Shown: piece after piece, positions 36,515 to 51,200 of the stretch
Layout: the number at the start of each line of letters is the position of its first letter
Numbering within the stretch: the first letter of the stretch is position 1
Assembly (NCBI RefSeq): GCF_002443255.2
Contig: NW_019211459.1
Coordinates: 17,820,030 to 17,884,029 of the forward strand
DNA: 64,000 bases
Direction of reading: 5' to 3'
Origin: Varroa destructor
Lineage: Eukaryota; Arthropoda; Arachnida; Mesostigmata; Varroidae
Translations under genes and position numbers: made by a program
The notes under the pieces: model-generated
Database searches by the model: none
Seen by the model: the letters and a program-made list of their open reading frames with translations, nothing else
What the model was told of the DNA's origin: nothing

Positions 36515-39216
36515 GTAAGTACGCAAGTGGATTAGATATCGTTGTAATAAAACACTATTAGACATTTAATTTTTTTACAATTTAGACATTTAACTGTGTA
36601 TAGCTATATATATATATAGCTATATAGTTTCGATAAGGAAACTCTTTAGCTTAATTAACGATCGGCATTTTGAACGGCTTAACATTCATAGAAAAATCGC
36701 GGTCTAACGAATAATATGCTACTGCCACTTTGTTACTTTCTATTATAGGATAAAACAAATGTAGCCTAATCGTGATACTAGATATTAAAATAACTGTAAC
36801 TTCCGAACATGAAGTAGGAAACAGGAGAAAAATTGTCTGCATTGTCAAATCTACCGTACGTTCGCACCTTATCCAATAATACTAGAGTGGCGGCATTTAG
36901 GATATTTAGCAATGAAATATAATTAAAAACGATCGATCAAGTTCCATTGCTCGTTACATTAAGTTGAGCTATAAAATAGGAAGTACTTTTTTTTACACCA
37001 GAACAAAGGCACAATCCAACTAACACTTTGTTGAAAAAAGCCTGAACATGTAGATTATTATTTACAAAATTTCGTGGCAGATACCCAAGTGGCCAGAAAC
37101 CGTTTTCATTGTAATATGTTGATGCTTGGAGCCTTGCATTGTTGCAAATTTAGATCTTGCCTAGCCTTAAACACAACTTTCGGTCGATTAGCCTGAGGCC
37201 GATCAGCATCAATCCAGCAACCTAACATTAAGGAGGCGCAAGACTAAGAACTCAGAAACACCCCCGACTTTTCTATACGGACAGAGCATTTCAAGCATTG
37301 AATAGAAACCAGCGCTAACGTCCTTTACAGAACGTTAGAGACTAACGCAAGTAACTGTCCTCATTTTAGTGACAACACACTAAACATGTAGAGTATATAT
37401 ATTTAAGCACTAAGAGAATATTTTCACAAACTCTTTTACTTAAAACATTACAAAAGGGTTCTGTGGGTACAAGGCATCTTACAAGAGTCAGTCGATTTTC
37501 TGCACGTGCCTTATGCATGCATGCGTGCATGCATGCACGCACATCCAGACAGCTCGTGTGTACAGTGCCCTGAAAAGTCTCACTGCCATTCTAATGTTGA
37601 AATGTTCATGTCCTATTCATTAGTATAGCTATATTTTAAGTATAGACTAATTATTCCTGATGGCATACGATTACAATGATCTTCAAACTAAATAATTTCA
37701 CAGAGTGTGTCAAGTCCCTGTACAGTTTTAATTATATGTGCCAAGCTTTAACCATCAGGGGTGGGGGTAAAATTGCTTTGAAATTTTCACGGTAACCCAG
37801 GTAGTGGAGTGACCGATTCTTAAGCAGCGTATCCATTTTCTGAGCGTACGAATAACATCACTTCCGTACGTTTCGTACATTTACCACGCAGTTTACTCGC
37901 CACGGTATGGGCAGCTATAGATTCCTTAAAATTAGAACTAAGCTCGTTCACAGTAGTGCGACACGACGGTATCAGTAAGTTACGTAAGCAATTTTTCACA
38001 AACCGCCGAGGTAAAGAGCCTTTAACTGGAGATAATATGGCCCTTGTGCACCCTATTGACAGGTGTCCTTACAATGCAAAAAAATAACAAAGAATCAGAT
38101 CAAGCAGATGGTGGATGAACAATGTGTAAGCTGTTACAAGTGAATTCTAAAGTTGAATGACTTTTGAACTATGCATCTCTTGCAGACAAAAACTATATTA
38201 GTTAATTCCAGGAGAATCGAGTTAAGAAAAGAAAAACGCGCGAAAGGCAACGCCCAGTGGTTAGGTCTTGGTTCCATGATGACCACAGCGCTGCGGAAAT
38301 TAATCGATGACTGGTAAAGACATAAAGCGAGAAGGCCTTAAATGAACGCACAGTGCAAACGTTCCAAAAACGGTCCTTAGAGTGTAGAAGGTCAGCAAGG
38401 ACGCAACCAGATGTCGGGCAAGGACGCGTTGCTAAAATCAAGGAGGCCTTCCACGAAGGCTTCGAGTTCAAAAGCTCCGTAGACAAAAACTGGCGTTTCA
38501 CACCTACCATATTACAGAATCATAACCAAAATACTGATTATGAGGAAGCTGCGTACAAATCGGTGCGTGTGATTTGCGAAATTTTATTTGATTAAAAAAC
38601 CGGCCTGGAGCATCACATCGCAATAGACGAAACATTAGCCGAAGAGTGACCAGATGAACGAATGGCGTTGCCCTGAATATAAATCAAGTTCTATAGTAGT
38701 AGTTTCAGTAGTACATGCAATGATTAGCAAAGGAGTCCGCCTACTATGAGACACTTAATGAATGCAGATCTTGAGTTCCTTAGAAGACTTATGAACTGTT
38801 GCCTCGACGGTCGACACAGTCTGCTTACCTAAGGACAACGCCAAACCTCATTCCCACGCCTTTAGGAAGGGGACGCCCATCGTTAACCTGAACTCGCTTA
38901 TTCTCCCGATCCAGGTCCGTGCGATTATGGGCTTTCTATGTTTTAAAAAATAGCTGACTGGCAAGCACGTCGATCCCAGCGTCGATTTACTTTGAGAGCT
39001 TATAGATAGAGAAGTTATACATGGAAACGTGAAAGGTAGGCATATGGGCGTCCAGAAACTGCCAGAGCGTTGATGCATACAGGTAAAAAATAAAGGAGAG
39101 TCCCTTTAACACGTACTAAAATAATCCTCTAGCCCTAAAAATTATTTAATTTCAGAGTCGATATGCCGGATTCGCTTGTTACAGTATAACATAATACAGT
39201 TAATTGTTATACATGT

Positions 39217-39249
<33 letters not shown>

Positions 39250-42200
39250 TCACATTACTGACAAAACCCACTTTCGATATAGATGCAAATATATAGTATT
39301 ATAGCGGTAACTGTTATTATAATGATTAGGTAATAGTTGTTTGTCATTCGATGTTCGATGATTGTTCGTTACCGATCTTGTTAGTGACCCACAAAGGTTT
39401 GGTGGATCGTAAGTTGTTTATGGCCATGTGTACATAAGCTTTTGATAAGTGATTACCTCACTTACCATCCTCTAGTAGAAACTAGTAAACGTAGCCCCGT
39501 ATAGTAAACGTAGGTCTTTTTACCTCGGACAGCGAGCAAAATTTATACTGCTAGTCTGGTTAGATAAGTGGCATTTATCCGTAAAATTTTTGCAATAGGC
39601 AACTTCAGTTTGAAATGTGCCGAGCCGATCTAATCGATTCTTTGACTCATTTACACGGGTTCTACAGAAACGACTGTGGGATATGCTGTACAGGCACCAA
39701 CGTGGGTCATGAAAACGTTTGGGTAAATTCACTATGCATTTTCTGAACTGTACACTGTTATTAAGATAACCTTGACGGTGAAGTGGCCACTCGCGTCATC
39801 GGCAATGGCGACTGGTTATCTTTAAGATTGAATACGTCACGTGAATGTTCGAGCGGCATTGTTGCGTTCATAAACCTCACGTCGACCTTCTTTCTGTTAT
39901 GCCGTGGAATTAATAAAACGAGCATACACCCCCTATACCGTGATGGCTCTAGCAACTACTGGCTAGTAAGTTTCCATCATCTCTGTCTAAGCGTTACCTG
40001 TCGCAATATCTGTCGTCACTACAAAAGCTCAGGTAGTTCTGTTGACATGACACATTGATCGTTACTACGCGAAAACTTACGAAGATGAAAACGACACGAA
40101 CGTTCGTTAGTTACTGAGGGCGAGGTGGGAAAGAACTTGCGCCATATCGAGAACGGGGGGTCAGCGTGTTATCACGGCATTCACACAGTGTATTTAGGTA
40201 CTATAGGTTTCTAAACACTAGTTTGTTCTCTTTTCGAATATAGCTCCCGGATCAGACGCTTTTTTCCCGCTGACCGCTACGGTGGCAGTAACCACAACAG
40301 CTCATTGTCAAATGGCCGCAGCCTGTCTCAACAGGTGATGTCTCGTACTTCGACCGTTCGATTGACACGCCAAGCAAGCGGCGCTCGCTTGACTTGAATC
40401 GGTGCTATTCCGCCGTAGCAGCAGTATCAGCATTAACGTGAACGTCGTCGTTGTCGTTCGCGACCTGACCGAGTCTCCTTCGGCGCGGTCGGCCCCGATG
40501 CTGGCGTCACGACGTTGCTCCATTCTTCCGTTGTTGAACTGCAGCCGCAGTAGCAGCGTCGGCAGCGAAGTAGTCATAACAGCTGCTGGCGCCGCTCTAA
40601 GCCAAGTACAGGAAGCTTTGAGCAACGGTTGTGCGCGTAGCACCAGCGGCTGCAGGAACGGCACACAACAGCGGTGACCTGTCGGGGGACCGCGTGTACC
40701 AAAAGCACATCACATAGATGCTATTGCCGCTGCCAACGGTGGTCGACCCGATCTCGCTCCTTCGCTCGTACCCGTCAGGCCGACGCAACCGATACTACAA
40801 TGGCGACCATCGTTTCTACTATCAACAGCACGCCCATCATTGCTTTAACGACGACGCGTGCTATTGCTCTTGGCAACGTCCGCAAGCGACCCAGCAGCAA
40901 CTTAGGATCAGGAGCTCGCCAAATAGCAGAGGACCGGTGTTGGTAATATGCGCAACAAGCTTCTAAATTCAGTAACCCATACATAGTAATACAGTAACCC
41001 GCTTGGGTATGGCAGCGACAGCTCTTGGCAACGCGCTACAGTACCGCTAACGGCAAACGCCGCGTATGAAGGCACGGCCGCACGGGCAAACAGCGATACA
41101 AAGGGCGACAGAATTTTTGTCATACGCAAAGACGGATCTTTGACAGTGGCGGAAAAATGATGACGCCAAAAGTAGATGCCTCAGCAGGAAGAGTACTTTA
41201 AAGAAGCCAAGTTACCTAACCGCACTATAGACGGATGCCGTGGACCAATCGAACGAGCTAGAACTTAAAAACAGATAAATGTCGACCGAGCAATCTACAG
41301 TTCGTGATAGTACCGCAAAAGACAGAAACAATGATTTGGGATCCAGCTTTCGAGACGCTTCAAATACAAATTGGCCTAGAGTACGGGGTGTTTCAAACAG
41401 GCCTACCTTGGCCTTAATCGGCTGCAAATTCACGCCGAGCTCCTGAAATAACGATGGCAAGTCATCGGGTTTTCATAGCTGGGATTAGCGCCATAGTTGT
41501 AAGCATGATTGTTCTTACCGAGATTGTTTTATGCGGATACTGTTGCCGAAGTTAGAATGTTCCGATGGCCAAAAATGAGTAAAATACATACCCCTGTCAT
41601 GCGCCTGCTAGGATCCAGCAGACGAACACCGGCAACGATGTACAATTGCTAATAATCGTAACTGAACCATAAACGAGCCGTATTTAGGCGTTACGTAAAT
41701 TCAATGATTAATTTATTCGTTCGTTAGAGTAAAATTTCCGTTGTTAATTAATTTAACGTTGTACAGTATACGGGGCAAAAACTATGACTCGGCGATAGAA
41801 GTCGTCTGCAGATTGACGAGAATCGTCAAACGCGAAGCGCTATGACGCACCAGCTGCATAACATGTCAATAATTTTTTCTGTAATTAAAAAATTGCGCTG
41901 AAGTTCAGTGGTCCCTCTGTAAGCACGCAGAAGTATTATCAGTAACGCTTTAAAAAGCGCAAATGTATATTATGGATTGTAACATTGAATGAAGTCCCTG
42001 AAGTTGTATACGTTCAACGCCTGTGATAGTTGAGCGAACAGGGTAAGGCTTTTATGCTTGTGCTGCTGATGATAATGAGGAAGATCAAGTGGCGATATGC
42101 CACTTGTCGCAACCACACGGGCTGCTCTCTCTCTCTCTCTCTTACGTATACATAAACATGTGTAATTATGTATATATGCGTACGAAAATCTACAATCGTT

Positions 42201-45200
42201 ATTTGAACGTATGAGGTATTATTTTATTTAAGCCGGCCGATCATCATCATGGTTATCCCTACTTAAGCCCCACAGGTTCTCCCACACAAACACCGACACA
42301 TGACGAGATCCCCATTTAATCGACGACAGGGCATCGTACATATTCGTTCCGCTATACTCCATTTTGCAATTGCCTCGTTATGATGGTATAGGTAAGAACG
42401 AAGACCCATCGAAGTATTTGAGGTGCGAATGTGCCATGGTTGTCATTGCTGTAGTCTTCCCAACTTCTTTTTTCTTCTACTCAGCCGTTGTTGTTGTTAC
42501 TATTTCTATAGCCATCACTGCGTTGCTAATAAAGCCCGCTTAAGCCGTTTTTGGGCTCACGCGGGTCCTTTTTAACTTGTCTACCTAACCCCACCGCACG
42601 CTGTCATGCCAGTGAAGATGGCGTCACGATCAGATAGTGGTCGAACAGCAATCGGAGAGGAGGCAGTGGTACTGTACAGGTGCCACCGAACTCGACCCTC
42701 CCTTGCAGTATGCGAAGCCCGGCTGAACAATTGGCAACAGTATCAAAACGACAGCAAATACTACAGTGTGCTCTTATAGCATTATAACGCGTCCAATCTG
42801 TCACCTTTTTGACGATCATCAATGTAACAGATGGACCACAGGCGAGGGCTGACGGGAGAACAATTGGCAAGGGTGGTCGATAAGGGCGAGGGTGAAATAG
42901 TTGGGCTGATAATGTAGGCAAGTCATCTGTGGCCTCGACAGGTTAAACTCATACGAGCGACCAAAAATCGCAGTCGCATTGCAGACCAAGTTCAGAAACT
43001 GTGTGTTACTGCTGCAGTTACGGCTGCGGGTACTTATTGGTGTTCTGTCGCAAATCGCGGCGACGTCGCTTCCGGATTGAAACGGCAGTTCGGTTACATC
43101 GGCTGATCGAGACGGTATCAGCATCGGCGGATGGAGCCCTTCTAGATGACGCCTCTCCGCCCCCCTTGCGTGAACACACACAGAAAACAAATAGACAGGC
43201 AACACTTCCGCCCATACCCTGGCTAAAGGATACCGTCATCGAACAACACATAGGGGTCAACAGCAAAAACAACGGGATGATCATATTATTGATGTCCGAC
43301 GGCTGATACAAGTTGGCGTATTTGCCCTCACAGAAGAGCCCTCATCCATCATAAATTCTACTACATTCGTCCATAAACATGGTGATGAGCAAATCACTTG
43401 TCTAAATCGTATGTTCCGCATGTGGCATGGTAGCACTTAAGCTGGATAGAAAAAAAAAGTTCTATATGTTTACAGTTTTAGTGTTGGCATTTTTTCATTT
43501 AGCTGGTGTATTCTAACCGTAGTCTTGACACAATGTGGAGATCATGGCGCTATCCAGGCTAAATCCATATGCATTTAAGAGATGCCGACTCTGCGAGACC
43601 CTTGCAAGGATTTTGCCTGCCTGTGGACAGGGATGCGTAAGTGTTCCTGACGAAACGCTAATTGCCTGCACGCTAGGCTGACAAACAACTCATGCAGGCA
43701 GAATGGGGATCCTCAACGTTTTCTTTGTTTTTTAAAATTACCTAACTAAAATGTAAGGTATATTGAATATGCGAAGCAAGATTCAAACATCAACAAATCA
43801 GGGTTCAAGAAGGTGAGCTGAATAATAAGGAACAGACACGCGGAGCTTTGATTTAGTCGTTCAGACATAGCTAGATTTAATGAAAAAAAAAAAAAAAATA
43901 CAATGACAATTGTTAGCAATGTACGCGTTTAAAGCGGAAATGCTGGTTGCGATAACTAAATAGTAGAATTCGGAACTAGATAATTGAACGCTACTTAGCG
44001 CGAATAATAAGTAACTTTCGAAAAATCGAGAAGATCTATCATCTATTTATTGTGTGCCCAACCCATCAGTAACATTACAATAGAAATAGAACCGTATGTG
44101 GAACTATACCTATTCTAAGTTCGCTTCCTTACAGTACCATCTGTTACGTAAACCACGAGTGGCATTAATCTATTCATACAATTCCATTATTCTGCCATAA
44201 TTTAACTGAATTATTAAGAAACTGACCATGACGGAGATAAGCTTTGACTTTTTGCTCCCTCCCAGTAACTGTTTTTTGAACCATATTCGCAGCTTACCTA
44301 TGCACAAGTTAGACTTGTGTTGTTATCCGCTGTTTCCATCTGTTTTATCGCGTTTCGCTGATCCCCGTCTCGATTCTGTATAAGTAGCCACGCCGCGCTT
44401 CTTAGCGAACTTGCAACAAGCGAGACTCCTGTGCTATCGGTTGCTATCTTTCCCAATCTAAAATTCGATCGACTTCCGTTCGTAATAGTAGTATGGTTTC
44501 TGTTAGCAAGTCGTAGGTCTTCCAAAAGTACATTGTTATTGTTTCATTTAGTCGATCCCCTGGATGCCGCTGGCTGCATGCACATCGCCTGCGTGTCGCT
44601 CTGTACGCCCTTGCTAGCCTGTGTGTCTACGCTGACCAATCGCCCCTTTCGCGGGATTTCGAATAGACTTCACGGAACAGTCGTCCGCTGTCCGTCCCCA
44701 TGTATGTCATTTTGTGCGTATTTGCTATAGCACGATACTCCAGGTGACCAGGTGTTAACGGTTCCATGTGCCGCCACTTGCCCTTGGTTACTATCGGCGT
44801 GTCTGTGTAAATGTGTTGAGATGCATTGTGCCCCTCCAGATACCTATGCTTGCGGGTTTATCGACGGTGACTGCTCCGCAGGACGGTTTTTCGCAGCACT
44901 GCTGAAGCTGACTGGAGAGGGCTCGTTCATTCGATGAGCCGATGAACAGACGCTTGTTCTTTGGTGTATACGTGGACGCTTCTGCGCCCCATCTGCTTGC
45001 GCATATGATTTGAAGTATTGCCTGTTTTTGGTCTATGTTCTGGAATGACCGGACCAAACGATGCTGCGATGGTGTCATGACGCTTCGGTACCGCTATGCC
45101 AGTAGCTAACGTCAGACAACACCGGCGATCAACCGATGTGGCGTCTTCAATAGACCAAGTGCCGTGGACGTTCGTCCAGCTGCTTGCTACAATAGTGCTA

Positions 45201-48200
45201 TCCGGCGTGAGGTCCCTTGCGGCTCGTATCTTGGTCGCTCGTCTGCCTTTTTGTGGCTCATGATGGTCGGTACCTTTTTGGAGCAGCAGGAGCAACAAAC
45301 AGGGGGAAAAAGCTAAGCAACCGCCGGCGCCGTCGTCGTCGCCGCCCCGGTGAACGAATGGTCCGCTGCCGGTGGTTTGTGAGCAACTGAACGAGTAGAA
45401 GTTTGTCTATTAGTCCCAATGAGTTCGGATCCTATCTGTCTGTCCCTGTGTCCTGGTAGCAAGCTTTTCGTGTCTACCGCTACTGCTACCGCTGCAGTGT
45501 TGCTCTAAATGAACTCCAGCAAATGGCAGTCGACTGTCCGTTGATTCCGCAACTCCACGACTGCCAGTGCCAACTGCTCTACAATCAGCTGTAGCATAGA
45601 GGGAGGGAAGGAGCGGCGACTACACCAGGTTCGGACGCCACAGAAAGCAGGAATGGCACGTCGCTAGCTCTCGTCGTCAGCTGTTCCCCGAGCAGCACCG
45701 ATGCCATCAGCAGCTTTGAAAGGGAAAGCGGACATGACAGCCGCTGAAGGCCCAGTCGGGTCAGCAGGGGCAGGTCAACCAGCAGCTGAACGCTTGCGAC
45801 CGGGAAACCGCGGGCTGTCGCTCCCTTGTAACGGCTACGGATACAATGAGTCGCACGTTGTAATAGACAGCTCAAACGCCAACCCAACGAAAACGCAGCA
45901 GCGGAGCAGAGCGTCTAGTGGTGGTGGCAATTGCTCGTCTGTACGTGGTCCCACGTCTGCAGTTCCGGCCAGGAGAGGGCCCCACGATAGACATCGTCGC
46001 TGAGGCAGTTTGGTAGCAGCAGCAGCGTCTCACGCGGATAAGGAGCGCGGGCGGGAAAGAGCCGCGTTACGTGGACAGCCAGAACAACCGACGGACGAAC
46101 TGATAGACAGACAGATAGATAGAAATATAGCCAAACTATTGTGAAGAGCTGTACGACGCCTTTGATAGGGAAACAGCCAGTAGTGGTGAGCCGACTAGCA
46201 GGCCATAGCGAACAGCAGCAGCAGCAGCAGCAGCAGGAACTAGACGAGGTGGCGCTAGGCGGCGCTACAGTCGTTGGCGGAAGCAGATTGGCATTAGCGA
46301 CGGCAGCAATAGCACATGCTTTCTTTCGCCAATCCTGCCGACTGGCTGACGCTGGTATTGGTGAACAGAGGCAGAAATATTCGCGAGGTGATATTCACGG
46401 GGGTTGTTGTTGTTTTGTTGCACAATGGGGGCTGCTGAAGCGGCAGTAGCCTGCGGTTTGTGTAGTTGCCTGTACCCACTGGCACCATCAATTCGATCGT
46501 AATCAAAGTAGAACCCCTGTTCCCGGTGGAAACGAAACAAAAATAGAAAGTAAAAGCGCCCGGGAAAAGTGTATTACTATTGAATCTCGCTAGTAAAGAT
46601 CGTCGTTCGTCTATTATCCGTCATTGTGTTTCCGCTTCATGTGAAATATCACTCGCATGGTGTTATTTCAGCCAGACTGTGACGGTTGTGCAGTTGCGTG
46701 GAGTGGAAGCTATCTGTACTCGAAAGGACCGAAATGGTCCATTAAAACGTAAAGGGTTTATATGCGAGTAACAATAAGTGTTGACCTCCGAATTGTGCAC
46801 GCAGCGGAGTTGAGAGGAAAGAATCGTCATGATTATGTGTTTTCCGTTGGTGCTAGTGATTGCTTTTTAAAGAACTGTAAAGGTGTTCTTAATGTCGTCC
46901 CAGACGAAAGAGCAAGCAGCCTTAACAAATAAATGAAGGCCAAATTAAATGTCCCGACTTTCCTAATATATATGTATAGGTGTCGTTGGGTTCGCAACTT
47001 CGTTTGAACGCAAAAAAGGATACGTGTTCTGTAAGAAGTCGAATTTAACGATTTCCGTGAAGACAATGGTCGTTCTGTTAACAGCGTTACTGAGACAAAC
47101 TCCGGTAAGTGAATGGACAAAGGTATTTCCTCTTCCGTCTTTGAAGTCGAAGGCCAGAAATGGCGATGCATGATGGCGTAAGGACGGGAGAACGTCTGAC
47201 GGAATTGCATAGTAAGTTGACATAGGAAACTCGGCAACTGCCGAATCAGATCGGTATTGCCAATACATTATATTTTACTTATACGGGGGATCTCTGTTAG
47301 AAGCGCAGGCCACACATTTTGTTTATATGTTACATTGTCTAACTGTATGTAATTCAGAATATACGATTTGCTTAAACGAACTATATTGAAACTTACTTTT
47401 GAGCAGAGATTTTTGCGAGGAAAGCCACAGAGTGAGTAGAATGAAACAATAGGGCCCAGACTGATGTCTGCAACCATTTACGTTAACGTTTGTCGTCTTC
47501 TGTTGGAGTTACTACAATGGTTCTCAGCTTACCGTTCGGTTAATGAATAACTAGGCTGAAAAATTTTAGGGTATTAATCAAGTTTAGTAAAAGAAGATAT
47601 ACTGCGTACGGCGTACTGCGTACTGAAATATCTAATACGCGAATATGCACAAATGTCTTTAGGGTACCTGCAAGGACTTCAGACTTTCCTCCATAACACC
47701 GATGCATAACAAACGTATTTCTGCCGATACGTTATGTTAGATATCTCAAAGGCCAATGAAGTGCTGCTATGAAACGCCATAGAAATATATATATATTAAT
47801 TAAATAATTTAATTATTGACTTTACAGAAACAGATTAATTTGGATATTACAGTTATACCATCCCTAAGGGCGCGATCCCTATTCTCTGCTGTAATTGAAT
47901 CACGAACATGATTTGGGTATTGATAGCTTGATTGAGTCAACTAAAAATGCTCTGCCAATACCTGAAATTAGCCGAACAAGGTATCCATGATCAAGTGCCT
48001 AGAGAATGTTGTTAGCGAATTGGACCGACCCGTCCCTTGTAATTTTGTCTAGAAAACGATTGATTGATTTTGCTGGGAAAAAATTCAATCCTACCGACAA
48101 AGTCTGGTAATATCGTAGCCATAATATTCCACGAATGCATTTATAATGAGTTTCTCGTCACACTGTTACAGCTAGGTAAGTGGGCTCTAACGTGGGCTCA

Positions 48201-51200
48201 TCATCTAGCGACCATGACGCAAAAAAGAAAGAAAAAAGCAAGACTAAGGAAGTATTTACGGATCGGGGAAAAGTCAACTTTGCCCATCGGGTCTGGTTAT
48301 CAGGTCGCACGACCGACCCTATTCCTGTTGTTTTTAGCCCACCTTTTTCATAAGGAGATATATATAGACTATTTCTCCTGCCGCCTGTAATATCATTATA
48401 GCAATGCTTGTGTCCCATTCGGCTGGCTAGTAATAATAATAGTAGTGAGTGATTCTGAGATCAGCTGACGCGTTCATCCCCAAGCGTTATGCCAAGCCGT
48501 CGCCGCCACTACATATCAAATAGATCAGATCCCTCTGTCGTTGCCATCAACGCCGGCGCCGCGTAATGCGGCCGCCAGATATAGAAGCAAAGTTGGCAGT
48601 TCAACAGAAGCCGGAAGGCGGCGTGCCAGTGTGTTCCTCCTGACTCTAACGAAGAGGTCCACAGAGGGAAAGCGAAGCCCTTTCATCTTCAATTGGGTGC
48701 CCCAAGTAGTGCGATTCGGGTGGGCATTTGGTGTCCTTCTTCACTTTCAAATTTTTTGCTGCTTTCATTTCAATCAATTGAGCCATTTTACAAATTTACG
48801 GATGCCTGTCTCCTAAAGTCTCATCGCTTGGCTTGATTCTTCGATACTGTCGACGGCAGAGAGTAAGAGCACAAAGACCAAAGGTCCAAGCAAGTTCACT
48901 AGATGAAACAACTTTACTGGCTGACTGAATTCCCTCCTCCCGGGCCGTTGTTGTCTGTCTGTCTATCTCTCCTAGCAGCTGCGCTTGTTCCAGTAGCGTT
49001 TTTTCGCTCGCGCGCGCCACTGCCCTAGTTACTGTTTCCACTATATGGAGTTGTAGTGGGCTTCGATCGTACAACAACCGCAACCGACATTGCCGCAGTT
49101 TCTCCTGTTGCTGTCCCTGTTATCGCCCCCCGAGTCTCAGTGTGGACGCCATGCCTACTTTATAGCAGTCAATAGAAGCCCGTTGCGGGGTGCTTGCCAC
49201 TGGTCTATGGCCGCTTGATGTTCAGTGTTGTCGTCGTCGAATATAGCGGCAATCTATAATGGCTTGGCGACTGAGTTTAACTTATTCGGCCTTTTACCGC
49301 TCCAGCAGTTGCTGCCTAGTTAAGCTGGCGTTTGTCGTTTCTAAGGCAGTAGCGGCAAGGATGGCAGTGGTAACATAGTTCACACCGATGTTGACACAAA
49401 AAACCACGTCCCCATCACGCTTCAATAATGGCGCCTGTCTCGCTACAAACACTAGCTAGGCACATGTCTGAAGTGTGTATTGGATATCGAGACTAGGTAA
49501 CGTCTACGCTGGGGAAGGGGAGCAACCGTTTCGTGTGACTAAAGCTTAATAACGGTTCCAAGCTCAGTGAAGCTCGTGTTGCAGTGTCGCGCGTCGACTC
49601 AGTCGCCTCGCATGCGACAAAAAGTTACGCCGTCATCATTGCCGTTGTAGGTCTGCAGTGGCCGTCGTTTAGTTCATCCGTTAGTTAGTTAGATGGCAAT
49701 AGCAGTCTCTATTACAGTGGGCGCGTATACGTCGGTCCGGCTTCAGTAAATTGGTACTGCTTGGCCCGTTAGGCCACTATGCTACTACCGCTGCTATGAG
49801 ACCGGACGCAGCGTGAACAAGCCAGAGCGAAAGCAAACACAACCATCGAAGGCAGCACTAGTTCTGACTGACTGACTGACTGACTGACTGCTGAAAGGGG
49901 CCAATCTGACCCGGTTCCGCTTCCCAGGGCAGTCGGCACCATGGTGACCAACGCATGTCTGTGCTGCTACTGCCATCACTCCAGCGGCAATGGCTACTCA
50001 TTCATATTGATCGGTCGATAACCGTGGCATTCTCCGGTTTTTGAATCGCTTCTGCAACTTTGACTTGCGGGCTAGCGCCGCAGTCGCCGCAGCCGACGCC
50101 GGCGACGCTCATTCCCCACCCTCACACAACGGCGGCAGCGGCCGTCGGCAACTAGCCTCTATAGTAAAGAAGTAATTGTGCCATTGAGAGCAGCAGCTCC
50201 AGTATTACAGTGCCGGAGAGTAGCAGTAATCGCGTTAGGGCCGACCTGATCTGGAGCAGCTGAGTCTGGCGTGCACCGATCGTCAGCATGCGATCGTTGT
50301 TTGTCGTGTGTATGCTGTCGCCATTGCTGCTGTCGTCGCAACGGCGTTTGTAGCCGTAATGACAGTAGTAGACAGTAATTTTGCTTGTGGTCTGGCACAT
50401 AGCCTGCTGAACGTCGGCAAGTACTCGATGATATCTTCCCATACAGAGACACGTTAGCGCCGGATATATATATATATGCTCACTCACCCACACACACAAA
50501 CAGTCAGATACATAGCGCATATGTGAGCGGTCGACGGCGGCTATGGCTGGTAATGCGTTTAAAACTAAAACTAAAAAGATGAGGACGAAGATTGTCTTCG
50601 AAAAAAAGTGCAGTGGAAAAGTAGCTTTTCATTAAATCGGACCGCTAGATAAGTCAGTAAACACCCTTAGACCTTAGTACAGAACTGCTGTTGATATTCT
50701 AGGGCCGCCTATTCGCGCACTCTAAGTTCACGATACGTGGTATGGGTTTTTTCGAAATTATGCGGTATGGGATGTAGTTCCAAATGTTCGGTTATATTCG
50801 CTTGTCTCCTCTTCCCAGTAGCGTTGGTTACTTAGTTTTCTATGTTGCTTATGTGTGACGGACAACGATTGACAACAAGGCCCGAAAAAACGAACAAGCA
50901 GGCGACCATGAAGGGGAAAAAAATAGGAAAAGTTCTATATGCGCTCTGATTAGTTGAATTTCTATCAGCTTGAAAAACTTGTACGATAGTCAATAGAGAA
51001 AATCGGCGGTGGTGCAATAGATTGTAGAGTGTCTCGGAAGTGGGTAATGACTTGGGGTCAGCTCGTAGAAAACGTCACAGATACACGCTGCTCGATGATT
51101 TTCTTACCCAACTAGCAGATTTTACAATCGAACTAGAATCTGTGATTACAGGAGGACGCGCACTACGCACGCAAGCTGTGAGAAGATGCTAGAGAAATGA

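Noticed and set aside
47602..47626. Tandem gcgtac/tgcgtac motif
   Set aside because: Only three short imperfect copies; too small to be more than chance or local slippage.
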